Assembly: GCF_042432825.1 (NCBI RefSeq)
Contig: NZ_JBHLWN010000001.1
Location: 1 to 64,000 of the forward strand
DNA from: Gordoniibacillus chartarius
GTDB lineage: Bacteria; Bacillota; Bacilli; Paenibacillales; NBRC-103111
Direction: 5' to 3'
DNA: 64,000 nt
The notes below the pieces were generated by a model that had not been told where the DNA came from, did no database searches, and was given only the letters and a program-made list of their open reading frames with translations. Positions 28,984 through 37,592 of the stretch are shown here, in pieces (position 1 is the first letter of the stretch; the number at the start of each line of letters is the position of its first letter). A program made the position numbers and the translations under genes.

Positions 28984-31107
28984 ATGTCAAGATCAGGACC
29001 CGCATGGGGGCTCCTTATGGCGTTGATCGTCTTGTGCACTGCATTGCTGCCCGAGGCGGCGTCCGCTTCGGTCAAGTACTCCACGTATACGAAGGACAGC
29101 CGGGGCAACTTGATTTGGCTGCAGCCGGCCTACTTTCCGCTCGGCGTTATCGGCCAAAGCTTATCCGCGCCGGATCCGAATAATCCGAACGCGACCGCGA
29201 GCTCGCCGATGAAAAATCCGAAGGACATCTTCGTGGATGCCAAGAACGAGGTATATATCGCCGATACGGGCAATAACCGGATCGTGCATATGACCGAGAC
29301 GGGCGAGCTGCTGCGGTATATCTCGCTCCCGGCCAGCCCGTTCAATAAGCCGGAGGGCGTGTTCGTCACGGAAAACGGCGATATCTATGTCGCGGATACG
29401 GGCAACAAGCGGGTTGTCAAGCTGGACGCAAGCGGCAATCTGCTGCAGGAATACAAGCGGCCGGAGTCCCGCTACATCCCGGAAACGTTCGTCTTCGATC
29501 CGGGCAAGGTGATGGTCGACGAACGCGGATTTATTTACATTGCCGTGCACGGGGGCTATGAAGGTCTTGTGATGCTCGATCCGAAGGGGACGTTTCAAGG
29601 CTTCTTCGGAGCGAACCGCACGGTGCTGTCGCCGCTCGACGCGCTGAAGCGCATGCTCTACACGAAAAAAATGTATGCCAACGAAGTCGCCAAGAGGCCG
29701 GAGACGATCAACAGCGTCGCAACCGACAAGAACGGCTATATTTATACGGTGACCGGCGGAACCGCCAGCACGAACCAATTAAAGAAGCTGAACATCAAGG
29801 GCAATAATTTGCTGCGCAGCTCGTCCAAGCCGTTCGGGGAAATCGCTCCCTGGGACGTTCCGATCGGCCCGGAGGCAAACGGCAAGCCGCAGCTGATCGA
29901 CGTGGCCGTAGACCAAAGCGGCAACATGATCGTCGTCGACCAGCAGTTCAAGTACATCAGCCATTACGACGCTTCAGGCAATTTGCTGTATTTTTGGGGC
30001 GGCGCATCGGCTGTAGGTTCGTCGCAGGTCGGCCTGCTCAAAAGTCCGGTAGCCCTCGATGTCAATTCGAGAAACGAGCTGTTCGTTCTCGACGATCAGG
30101 AAAATATCGTGCAAGTATTTCGGCTGTCGGAGTTCGGGCAGAAGGTGGACGAAGCGAACCAGCAGACGCTTGCGGGCAATTACGAAGGCAGCGAGCAGCC
30201 GTGGCGGGATGTGCTGCGCCTTAACGCCCAGTTCGCGCCGGCCTACCTGGGCCTGGCGAAGTCGGCCTTCCGCAAGGAGCAATACGAGGAAGCGATGCGG
30301 CTGTATCAGGAAGCCGGAGACCGGCAGGGCTACTCGGAATCGTTCTGGCAAATTCGGATGCTGTGGCTGCAAAATCATTTTTCCACGATCGCCAGCACGA
30401 TTTTGTTCGGAGGCTTCGCGCTGTTCCTGTTCAATAAACTGACGGCCAAAAGCGCGTTTCGGGAAAAATGGCGCAGCCGGCCGCGGACGAAAAACCGGCT
30501 GTTGAACGATTTGAAGCTTTCGTTCCGTATACTCAAGCACCCGATCGATGGCTTCTCCGCCATCCATTCCGAGAACAAGGGCACTTATCTCAGCGCGGCG
30601 ATCATCCTGTTCGGCGTATATGCCGCCCAGCTCGTTCAGCAGTTCGCGACCAGCTTCGCTTTCAATCAGGTGACGTTCGTCGATGTGTTCAACACCTTCA
30701 CGCAGCTTTTCATCGCTTGGATCGGCTGGGTCGTTGCGAATTATTTGGTCAGCTCGATCTACAGAGGGGAAGGACGGTTCCGCGATATTTTCATCGGCAG
30801 CGCTTACGCCCTCGTGCCTTACATCGTGATCGGCGTTCCGCTGGCGATCGTATCGAACGTGCTGACGATGTCCGAAGCTTCGCTGTACCAATTCGCGGCG
30901 AATGCGATGACGGCCTGGATCGGCTTGCTGATTTTCTGGAAAATCCAAAATATTCATAACTACTCCGTAGGGGAGACGTTCATGAACATCTTCCTTACGC
31001 TGTGCACGATTCTGGTGATCGGCGTGCTGATCTTCCTCATCGGCGGCCTGACCAGCGATTTGTTTACGATGCTGTACGAGATGTTCCAGGAGGTGACATT
31101 GCGATGA
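28984..31107 (+). CDS. NHL beta-propeller / TPR / Yip1 membrane protein
   Basis: The 707-residue protein has a signal-like N-terminus (about 8-29). Six NHL-type blades follow at about 70-385, for example DIFVDAKNEVYIADTGNNRIV and GVFVTENGDIYVADTGNKRVV. A TPR-like helix pair (FAPAYLGLAKSAFRKEQYEEAMRLY) is next, then a transmembrane helix (about 464-482) and a C-terminal Yip1-like membrane domain with about five helices from about 535. The propeller should face outward and the Yip1 domain sits in the membrane. The next gene, a DUF5696 protein, overlaps by 4 nt, and two permeases follow. It may be an accessory component of that importer; its biochemical role is unknown. Confidence 0.75.
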   Translation: MSRSGPAWGLLMALIVLCTALLPEAASASVKYSTYTKDSRGNLIWLQPAYFPLGVIGQSLSAPDPNNPNATASSPMKNPKDIFVDAKNEVYIADTGNNRIVHMTETGELLRYISLPASPFNKPEGVFVTENGDIYVADTGNKRVVKLDASGNLLQEYKRPESRYIPETFVFDPGKVMVDERGFIYIAVHGGYEGLVMLDPKGTFQGFFGANRTVLSPLDALKRMLYTKKMYANEVAKRPETINSVATDKNGYIYTVTGGTASTNQLKKLNIKGNNLLRSSSKPFGEIAPWDVPIGPEANGKPQLIDVAVDQSGNMIVVDQQFKYISHYDASGNLLYFWGGASAVGSSQVGLLKSPVALDVNSRNELFVLDDQENIVQVFRLSEFGQKVDEANQQTLAGNYEGSEQPWRDVLRLNAQFAPAYLGLAKSAFRKEQYEEAMRLYQEAGDRQGYSESFWQIRMLWLQNHFSTIASTILFGGFALFLFNKLTAKSAFREKWRSRPRTKNRLLNDLKLSFRILKHPIDGFSAIHSENKGTYLSAAIILFGVYAAQLVQQFATSFAFNQVTFVDVFNTFTQLFIAWIGWVVANYLVSSIYRGEGRFRDIFIGSAYALVPYIVIGVPLAIVSNVLTMSEASLYQFAANAMTAWIGLLIFWKIQNIHNYSVGETFMNIFLTLCTILVIGVLIFLIGGLTSDLFTMLYEMFQEVTLR

Positions 31108-33386
31108 AGTGGATCCGACAAATCAAAATCAATATAACCGCCGTCATCGTCACCGTCCTGCTCGCAGCGGTTCTTATCGTGATCGCCCTGAGCGTACCCG
31201 TCGAATTCAAAACGGACATCCGCCGTACCGCCGCGGCTCCGTCTCAAAGCGGCTCCGCAGCCGAGGCCAAGGCCGCGCTCGCGCAGCTGCCGGCGGACGG
31301 CGATTTCAAGCCCGCAGCGGAAAGCGATACGCTGCGCCTGAAGCTGGACGCCAAGACCGGCCACTTTATTGTCGAGGACAAACGCAGCGGACGCGTGTTC
31401 CGTTCTTATCCGGATCCGGCCAGCTGGCCGCAGGAGAAAATATCCGAAACCTGGAAGAAGCACCTGGCTTCGCCGCTCATGATCCAGTACGTGGATTTCT
31501 CCAAAAATATTTTGCAGGCGAAGGAAACCAATGTTCCCGCCGAAGGCGGGCAAGTGAAAGACGTTCAGATGATTCCCGGCGGCTTCACTCTCGTCTATGA
31601 GCTGCCGGCGACCGGGTTTACGATTCCGGTGCAGGTCAAAGTGGAGAATGACTATGTCGAGACGAAAATCATTCGCGAAGGCGTCAAGGAAACGAAGATG
31701 GGGCTCGTCTGGATCCGGCTGTTTCCGTTCTTCGGCGCCGAATATACGAACGGTTCGGACCAATATTTGTTCATTCCGGACGGAGCGGGTGCCTTGATTC
31801 GCTTCAAGAGCAATCAGCTGAACGTCAACAAAATGTACGATGAACTCGTCTACGGGCGGGACGCCGCCTATCCGGGAATGGAGAACAACCGCAGCAATGT
31901 CATTATGCCGGTGTTCGGGATGAAGACGGGGGACAAAGGCTTCCTCGCCGTTATCGATGACGGGGACGAATATGCGAACGTCGTGGCCGCTCCGGCCGGC
32001 GTACTGAGCAATTACAACTGGGTCGCCGCGCAGATGAATTTCCGTTCGAGCTTCCTGCAGTTTACGACACGCAATACCAACGTGCCCGATTCATGGGGCT
32101 TCGTCGATTACAACCGGGATCGGACCTTTGGCAGCGACCGGACCGTGCGTTATTACATTCTGAACGGCGGGCAGGCGGATTACGTCGGCATGGCGCAGGC
32201 GTACCGCAGCTACTTGATCAAGGAGAAGGGCGCGAAGCCGCTTGATGCGGGCGATTCCAACATCCCGATGTATGCGACGATCATTGGCGCCGACCGGGAG
32301 AAGGGCGTCGTCAGCGACCGTTACTTGAAACTGACGACAACGGAAGAAGCCTCGCACATCATCGGCTCGCTGCACGATCGCGGCATCAGCCGGATGTCGG
32401 TTACGTATTCGGGCTGGCAGGAGGGCGGCTACAGCTCCTTCGGCCGGACGTTCCCGGTCGATTCCCGCATCGGCGGCGGCAATGGAATGAAGTCGTTCAT
32501 CGATACGGCCCACGGGCTCGGGTATCAGGTTTATCTGGAAACCCCCTATTCGCTCAACAATACGGGCGGCGGCGGCTTCGATCCGAAATTCAACGCGATG
32601 GTCAATCTGGCCGGCCGGACGTTAACGTCCAGCCCGCTCGTATCCAGAGAACGGATACCGGTGACGAGCTACAAATTCGTGGAACAGATGGTGAGCCGCG
32701 ATTTGCCGGAGTTCAAAAGGATGGGCGTCGACGGTCTGGCCGTGGGCTTGCTCGGGCAGCAGCTGTACAACGATTACAACTCGGGCTTCGGCGCCCCGCG
32801 GGACGAAGCCCGAACGGTTCAGGAGCGCATCTTGGGCGGCATCAAGTCGGCGCTGGGGAGCGTACAGGGAGACAAGGCGAATATGTACGCTCTGCCCTAC
32901 ATGAATTATATCAAGACGATGGCTTATGACTATTCCTACGATCTGTTCTCGGACGAAGCCGTACCTTTCGTCCAGATCGCGGTGCACGGTCTTGTCCATT
33001 ATTCGTCCGAATACGTCAACAACCGGCAGGAAGACGTGCATGACTTCCTGCGGGACATCGAATACGGGGCCGCCCCCTCCTTCGTCTTCACGAGAGCGGA
33101 GACGGAAACGTTCGTCAACTCGTACGGCCTGCGGTATTACAACACGTATTTCCCGCACTGGGAAGCTTTCGCCGTCGATCAGTACAACCGGTACAACGAA
33201 GCGCTCGGCGATGTGCAGAACCAGTTCATAACGGGACACAAGACGCTGGCGCCCGGCGTGAAGGAGACGACTTACGCGAGCGGCAAGCGAATTATCGTCA
33301 ACTATAATTTGACGCCGTACCGGAGCGGGGATATTGCTGTCGATCCGCAAAACTTTGCGGTTGTGAAGGGAGGGGCGGGACGGTGA
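31104..33386 (+). CDS. DUF5696-family membrane-anchored protein
   Basis: The 760-residue protein starts at ATG 31104, which overlaps the previous stop as ATGA, with AGGAGGTGA upstream. An N-terminal anchor helix (about 10-32, ITAVIVTVLLAAVLIVIALSV) leaves the rest outside the cell. The body has a beta-rich N-terminal part, then an apparent TIM barrel (SRMSVTYSGWQEGGYSS, GYQVYLETPYS, GVDGLAVGLLGQQLYND) that looks glycosidase-like. DUF5696 proteins lie next to sugar permeases in related bacteria, as here. The next gene overlaps by 4 nt (GTGA). A surface glycosidase or substrate-handling role is plausible; no activity is established from the sequence. Confidence 0.7.
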   Translation: MKWIRQIKINITAVIVTVLLAAVLIVIALSVPVEFKTDIRRTAAAPSQSGSAAEAKAALAQLPADGDFKPAAESDTLRLKLDAKTGHFIVEDKRSGRVFRSYPDPASWPQEKISETWKKHLASPLMIQYVDFSKNILQAKETNVPAEGGQVKDVQMIPGGFTLVYELPATGFTIPVQVKVENDYVETKIIREGVKETKMGLVWIRLFPFFGAEYTNGSDQYLFIPDGAGALIRFKSNQLNVNKMYDELVYGRDAAYPGMENNRSNVIMPVFGMKTGDKGFLAVIDDGDEYANVVAAPAGVLSNYNWVAAQMNFRSSFLQFTTRNTNVPDSWGFVDYNRDRTFGSDRTVRYYILNGGQADYVGMAQAYRSYLIKEKGAKPLDAGDSNIPMYATIIGADREKGVVSDRYLKLTTTEEASHIIGSLHDRGISRMSVTYSGWQEGGYSSFGRTFPVDSRIGGGNGMKSFIDTAHGLGYQVYLETPYSLNNTGGGGFDPKFNAMVNLAGRTLTSSPLVSRERIPVTSYKFVEQMVSRDLPEFKRMGVDGLAVGLLGQQLYNDYNSGFGAPRDEARTVQERILGGIKSALGSVQGDKANMYALPYMNYIKTMAYDYSYDLFSDEAVPFVQIAVHGLVHYSSEYVNNRQEDVHDFLRDIEYGAAPSFVFTRAETETFVNSYGLRYYNTYFPHWEAFAVDQYNRYNEALGDVQNQFITGHKTLAPGVKETTYASGKRIIVNYNLTPYRSGDIAVDPQNFAVVKGGAGR

Positions 33387-34243
33387 ATCGGAAAACGAGA
33401 ATGAGGTCGGCCTTCTCCGAATACATGGAAGGCACGCTGTTTATCGCCCCTTGGTTTATCGGCTTTGTCGTATTCATGGCGTTCCCGATCGGCTATTCGC
33501 TCTTTATGAGCTTCCAGGACGTCACGATCACGGCGACGAATACGACGACCAAGTACGTTGCATGGAAGCACTACCAGAAGATTCTGTTTGAGGACGGAAG
33601 TCTGCTATACAATCAGCTGCTGCCGTTTCTCCGGCAGATTCTGTTCATGATTCCGATCATCGTTGTCTTCGCTTTGCTGATCGCCATCATGCTGAATCAG
33701 AAATTCGCCGGCCGCTCGTTTTTCCGGGCCGTCTTCTTCCTGCCGGTCATTCTGTCGACGGGCGAGGTCGTCAAAGAGTTCCTGACGCAGGGCGAAGGCG
33801 ACGTCGGGTTTATGTCCAAATACAATGTGACCGGACTTATCCAGGCCAATTTGTCCGAAACGTGGTCTGCGCCGCTGATCGCCGTGCTGGATTCGTTCGT
33901 ATTGATTCTGTGGTATTCCGGGGTGCAGATTTTGATCTTCCTCGGGGGCAGGCAGACGATTTCGAATTCGGCTTACGAGGCGGCGAGAATCGACGGGGCG
34001 GGACCATGGGAAACGTTCTGGAAAATTACGCTGCCGGCGATGACGCCGTTCATTTTCCTGAATCTGATCTACACCGTTGTCGATCTGTTCACGTTCCCGA
34101 CGAATCCGGTGCTGGGCAAAGTCAGGGAAAGCGAATACGGGCAGTACAGCGCGCTGTTCTGGATTTATTTCCTGATTATCGCGTTCTTCCTGGCGATTAT
34201 TTTCTTTATCTTTTTCCGGTTAACAAAGTCGCAGCGGACGTAA
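33383..34243 (+). CDS. Sugar ABC transporter permease (second importer), subunit 1
   Basis: The 286-residue protein has six transmembrane segments, starting LFIAPWFIGFVVFMAFPIGY. Its EAA loop is YEAARIDGAGPWETFWKITLP, a textbook match to the MalF/LplB class. The GTG start at 33383 follows GGGAGGGG and overlaps the DUF5696 stop. There is no binding protein or ATPase beside it. The three lipoprotein binding proteins at 37593-42838 are the likely delivery partners and the ATPase at 313 the likely motor. Confidence 0.9.
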   Translation: MNRKTRMRSAFSEYMEGTLFIAPWFIGFVVFMAFPIGYSLFMSFQDVTITATNTTTKYVAWKHYQKILFEDGSLLYNQLLPFLRQILFMIPIIVVFALLIAIMLNQKFAGRSFFRAVFFLPVILSTGEVVKEFLTQGEGDVGFMSKYNVTGLIQANLSETWSAPLIAVLDSFVLILWYSGVQILIFLGGRQTISNSAYEAARIDGAGPWETFWKITLPAMTPFIFLNLIYTVVDLFTFPTNPVLGKVRESEYGQYSALFWIYFLIIAFFLAIIFFIFFRLTKSQRT

Positions 34244-34271
34244 CGACCACATTATGCGAAGGGGTGAGGCC

Positions 34272-35228
34272 ATGATCCGCCTGAAATTGAAGGAAGACCG
34301 CGCTTCCGGAATGCTGCAGCTCTTGAGCAATATCCGGTATGCGGTGCTCGGCCGGGAAGCGGATAAGGGACTGCTGTTCAAGCTGTTCATTTATTTGATT
34401 CTCATCGACACGTCGTACATTTATTTGAAGCCCATTCTGCACATGGTGACGACGATGGTGAAGAACGCGGAGGATTTGCTCGATCCGGCCGTCAACTGGT
34501 TCCCGAGAGTCATTTATCTCGGCAACCTGCAGGAAGCCTGGGAGTGGATGAAGTATCCGAAAGCGCTGGGCATCAGCTTGATGCTGTCGTTGTCGGTGGC
34601 CGTGCTGCAGACGCTCTCCTGCGCCGTAACCGGGTATGCGTTCGCCAGGCTGAAGTTCCCGTTCAAGAGGCTGCTGTTTTTCTTCCTGCTGCTGACCTTC
34701 ATCGTACCGATGCAGGTGACGGTACTTCCCAACATTTTGTACGCGAAGCAGTTTGGTCTCTTAAACACCATCTATCCGATCGTGATTCCGGCTTTCTTCG
34801 GACTCGGCCTGAAGGGAGCGTTGTTCGTCATCATTTACCGCCAGTTTTTCTCGACGCAGCCGAAGGAGCTGGAGGAGGCGGCCCGCATCGACGGGGCGAA
34901 CGTGTTCAAAATTTTTTACAAGGTGATGATGCCGCTCGCGAAACCGGCCGTGCTGGTCGTGTTCCTGTTCTCCTTCATTTGGACCTGGAACGACTTCTAT
35001 TTGCCGAGCATGTATTATCCCGATATCGAGACGGCTCCGCTTTCGCTCGGCATTCAGAAGATCGCATCGGCCTTGCGCCAGCAGGCGGAAGCTTACGGGC
35101 CTTCCGTGACGGACGAAGCGGTGAAGATGTCGACCACGTTCCTGATGATCATGCCTCCGCTCGTGCTCTATATGTTCACGCAGCGATGGTTTGTTGAGGG
35201 TGTGGAAAGAACCGGCTTGGTCGAGTAA
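34272..35228 (+). CDS. Sugar ABC transporter permease (second importer), subunit 2
   Basis: The 318-residue MalG-class permease has the EAA loop LEEAARIDGANVFKIFYKVMMP. ATG 34272 is preferred over the in-frame ATG 34254 because GAAGGGGTGAGG lies between them at normal spacing. An N-terminal extension of about 40 residues precedes the first membrane helix (FKLFIYLILIDTSYIYL), slightly longer than usual. It pairs with the product of 33383-34243. The gene is followed by three small lipoprotein genes in the same operon. Confidence 0.9.
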   Translation: MIRLKLKEDRASGMLQLLSNIRYAVLGREADKGLLFKLFIYLILIDTSYIYLKPILHMVTTMVKNAEDLLDPAVNWFPRVIYLGNLQEAWEWMKYPKALGISLMLSLSVAVLQTLSCAVTGYAFARLKFPFKRLLFFFLLLTFIVPMQVTVLPNILYAKQFGLLNTIYPIVIPAFFGLGLKGALFVIIYRQFFSTQPKELEEAARIDGANVFKIFYKVMMPLAKPAVLVVFLFSFIWTWNDFYLPSMYYPDIETAPLSLGIQKIASALRQQAEAYGPSVTDEAVKMSTTFLMIMPPLVLYMFTQRWFVEGVERTGLVE

Positions 35229-35255
35229 TTTTGAGGATAACGGAGGGGTCAGCTC

Positions 35256-35960
35256 GTGAGAAGGATCATCGTATGCACACTGGCCGCAGCGCTGGCGATC
35301 GGCGCTTCGGCCTGCTCCCAAGCGACGCAGGGGAGTGCGCCGGAACCGGCGAACGCGAAGAAGATGCTGTATGTGAAACGGGGAGAGGGCACCAACGATC
35401 CGATTGTGATGAAGCATTTCGAGAAGATCGGGTATATGGTCATTGAAGAGTCCGACAACGTATTCAAGGCGGAGCGGGCGAAGGAGTTCGGCGTCGTCTA
35501 CATCAGCCCGACGGTCAACTCGGCGCGGATCGACGCGGAGCTTCGGCACTCTCCGGTGCCGGTCGTCTATGCCAAGCCGCAGGCTGCCAGCATCGGCGGC
35601 TTGACGGGCTTGCTCGATTACGGGCAGCTCGACAGCGGGAAGTCCGTACAAATCAAGGACGAGAAGCATCCGCTGGCGGCGGGGCTGAAGGGCGAGGTGG
35701 CTGTTTACAAAAACAACGGCAAACTCGGCTACGGGGTTCCCGGCAAGGATGCCATCGTGATTGCCACCGTCCCGGGCGATGAGAAGAAAGCGGCGGTATT
35801 TGCGTATGAGAAGGGTGCGAGCAATATCAATAACGAGAAAGTGCCGGCCCGCCAGGTGTTCTTCTATTTCACCGCAGGCGAAGAATCGAATCAGACCGAC
35901 GAAGGCCTCAAGCTGCTAGACGCGGCGGTACAGTGGGCCGCCCAGAACGGAAGCAAGTAA
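35256..35960 (+). CDS. Small lipoprotein with ThuA/glutaminase-like domain, family member 1
   Basis: The 234-residue protein starts at GTG 35256. A lipoprotein signal ends in ASAC with C20. The mature part is one Rossmann-like domain: KKMLYVKRGEG, VVYISPTVNSARI, EKHPLAAGL, VYKNNGKLGYGVPG, VIATVPGDEKKAAVFAYEKGA, and a closing LKLLDAAVQWA. The strand order and the HP-x-AAGL motif recall ThuA and class I glutaminase folds, but no catalytic cysteine is present outside the lipobox. Four other genes in this window share the domain. The role is probably ligand or protein binding at the outer face of the membrane. It follows the permease gene by 27 nt. Confidence 0.72.
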   Translation: MRRIIVCTLAAALAIGASACSQATQGSAPEPANAKKMLYVKRGEGTNDPIVMKHFEKIGYMVIEESDNVFKAERAKEFGVVYISPTVNSARIDAELRHSPVPVVYAKPQAASIGGLTGLLDYGQLDSGKSVQIKDEKHPLAAGLKGEVAVYKNNGKLGYGVPGKDAIVIATVPGDEKKAAVFAYEKGASNINNEKVPARQVFFYFTAGEESNQTDEGLKLLDAAVQWAAQNGSK

Positions 35961-35987
35961 ACCATCCGACCGGGAGGATTGATCCAT

Positions 35988-36731
35988 ATGACTCGACGTA
36001 TCATCGGCGCGGCGTTCGCCGCTTTGTTCCTTGTTGCGCTTACCGCTTGCAGCTTCGGCCCGTCACGGCCGCCCGTTACGAATCAGCCTTCGTCGCCGGC
36101 TGCGGCCAAAGACCAATCAAACGGGAAGAGCGTGCTCTTCGTAGGGCAGGAAGGCGGCGGCGACGGGATCGTGATCAAGCGGCTTAAGGAGAAGCACGGC
36201 ATGAATGTTACCGTCTTGTCCGACAAAGAGGTAACGACCGAAAAGGCTAACGGGTTTACATTGATTTATGTAAGCGAATCGGTCAACTCCGGCAGAATCA
36301 AAGACAAATTTATCGGCCTGCCCATACCTGCCATTTATGCCGAGCCGCAAGTGTCCGCCGATATCGGCATGTCCGGACCGGACGGTTACGGCAAGCTGGA
36401 AAAGGATAACGCGGCCAAGACGATTCAGATCAAGGATGCCAAGCATCCGATTGCCGCCGGGCTGGAGGGGACCGTCGACGTGTACAAGGATAACGGGAAT
36501 ATGGGCTGGGTCACTCCGGAAGAGGGCGTAGCTGTTATCGCCACCGTGCCGGACGACGAGCAGAAGGCTGTAATCGCCGCACTCGACAAAGGGGCCAAGA
36601 ACACAAGGGGGCAGTCGCTTGCCGCACGCGAAGTGTTCCTGTACATGATGTTCGGAGAAGAAATCAATCAGACGGAGAGCGGCTGGAAACTGTTCGACGC
36701 TGCGGTCAATTGGGCGACCGGGACCAAGTAG
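35988..36731 (+). CDS. Small lipoprotein with ThuA/glutaminase-like domain, family member 2
   Basis: The 247-residue protein is read from ATG 35988 (CGGGAGGA about 10 nt upstream; an in-frame TTG at 35979 falls too close to that site). The lipobox LTAC places the lipid on C21, followed by a Pro/Ser/Ala linker to about residue 45. The domain shows KSVLFVGQEGGGD, LIYVSESVNSGRI, AKHPIAAGL, VIATVPDDEQKAVIAALDKGA and the closing GWKLFDAAVNWA. It is closest to member 3, sharing the EGGGD motif and EEINQT. It is in the same operon as the permeases and members 1 and 3. Confidence 0.72.
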   Translation: MTRRIIGAAFAALFLVALTACSFGPSRPPVTNQPSSPAAAKDQSNGKSVLFVGQEGGGDGIVIKRLKEKHGMNVTVLSDKEVTTEKANGFTLIYVSESVNSGRIKDKFIGLPIPAIYAEPQVSADIGMSGPDGYGKLEKDNAAKTIQIKDAKHPIAAGLEGTVDVYKDNGNMGWVTPEEGVAVIATVPDDEQKAVIAALDKGAKNTRGQSLAAREVFLYMMFGEEINQTESGWKLFDAAVNWATGTK

Positions 36732-36764
36732 GGTGATCGCTTCGGAATTGGAGGAGATGCGCTC

Positions 36765-37466
36765 GTGATACGGATTCGTTATGTGCAGCTGGCGATGCTG
36801 CTGATGCTAGCGGGATTGATGGCCGCTCTGGCAGGCTGTGCGGCTTCGCAGGAAACGGCGGTACGCGGCAAGAAAGCGCTGTTCGTCGGGAAGGAAGGCG
36901 GCGGCGACGCCATCGTCGTCAAGCATTTGAAGACGCTCGGCTACGAAGTGGCCGTGGTCGCCGACAAGGAGCTTACTGCGGAAGCGGCGGAGGCGTATTC
37001 GCTCGTATTCGTCAGCTCGACGGTCAATTCCGGCAGGGTCGGCAATAAACTGATCGCGTCGAAGACGCCGGTCATTTATGCGGAATCCCAGAATCTCGGC
37101 GATATCGGGTTTGCCGGCAAGGCGACGGACGAGGACAACGGCGATTACAGCGGCCGGACGGTCACCATCCGCGATGCCAAGCATCCGATGGCCGCCGGGC
37201 TGCAAGGCGATATCGACGTCTACAAGGCGGACGGAAAAATCGGCTTCGTCGTACCGCAGGGCGGCGTGATCGTAGCCTCCGCACCGGACGACGAGAAGAG
37301 AGCCGTCATCGGCGCCATCGAGAAAGGAACGGCCAATATGAGCGGCGAGGCGGCCCCGGCCCGGCGCGTTTACTTCTATCTGGTCGGCGGGGAGGAGATC
37401 AACCAGACGGATCACGGCTGGAAGCTGTTCGAAGCGGCGGTGCGATGGGCGGAAGGTGAAGGGTGA
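36765..37466 (+). CDS. Small lipoprotein with ThuA/glutaminase-like domain, family member 3
   Basis: The 233-residue protein starts at GTG 36765 behind GGAGGAG. The lipobox LAGC puts the lipid on C25 with almost no linker. Domain motifs are KKALFVGKEGGGD, LVFVSSTVNSGRV, AKHPMAAGL, VIVASAPDDEKRA and GWKLFEAAVRWA. It ends the operon; no clear terminator hairpin follows, and the next promoter begins within 20 nt of the stop. Function is unknown. Its tandem position with members 1 and 2 shows local duplication. Confidence 0.72.
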   Translation: MIRIRYVQLAMLLMLAGLMAALAGCAASQETAVRGKKALFVGKEGGGDAIVVKHLKTLGYEVAVVADKELTAEAAEAYSLVFVSSTVNSGRVGNKLIASKTPVIYAESQNLGDIGFAGKATDEDNGDYSGRTVTIRDAKHPMAAGLQGDIDVYKADGKIGFVVPQGGVIVASAPDDEKRAVIGAIEKGTANMSGEAAPARRVYFYLVGGEEINQTDHGWKLFEAAVRWAEGEG

Positions 37467-37485
37467 GGATTCGCGGTTGGAAAGA

Positions 37486-37538
37486 CCTATATTTCGAAAT
37501 CAACCCCCTAATGTAATTAAGGCTGTCTCCGATTAAAG
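37486..37538 (+). promoter_or_regulatory. Promoter with degenerate CCTATAA direct repeat (site 3)
   Basis: CCTATAT at 37486-37492 and CCTAATG at 37507-37513 are 21 bp apart. A weak -10-like TTAAAG lies at 37533-37538, and a better TATAAG at 37545 is further away. It fits the arrangement of the other sites but with more mismatches, so the confidence is lower. It precedes the gene for the first lipoprotein binding protein. Confidence 0.5.
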
Positions 37539-37544
37539 TTAAAG

Positions 37545-37558
37545 TATAAGCGTTTCCA
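37545..37558. promoter_or_regulatory. cre-like site (CcpA catabolite repression)
   Basis: TATAAGCGTTTCCA matches the B. subtilis cre consensus TGWAARCGYTWWCA at 12 of 14 positions. It overlaps or immediately follows the promoter of the binding-protein operon, where CcpA binding would block transcription. Glucose repression of sugar-binding protein genes is common in Bacillales. Confidence 0.5.
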
Positions 37559-37592
37559 TGATCAACCAAAAAGGGAGGTTCAAAGTATTCAT

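Noticed and set aside
35256..37466. ThuA or glutaminase enzyme activity for the small lipoproteins
   Set aside because: No catalytic cysteine or histidine is conserved among the five members outside the lipobox, so only the fold resemblance is kept.
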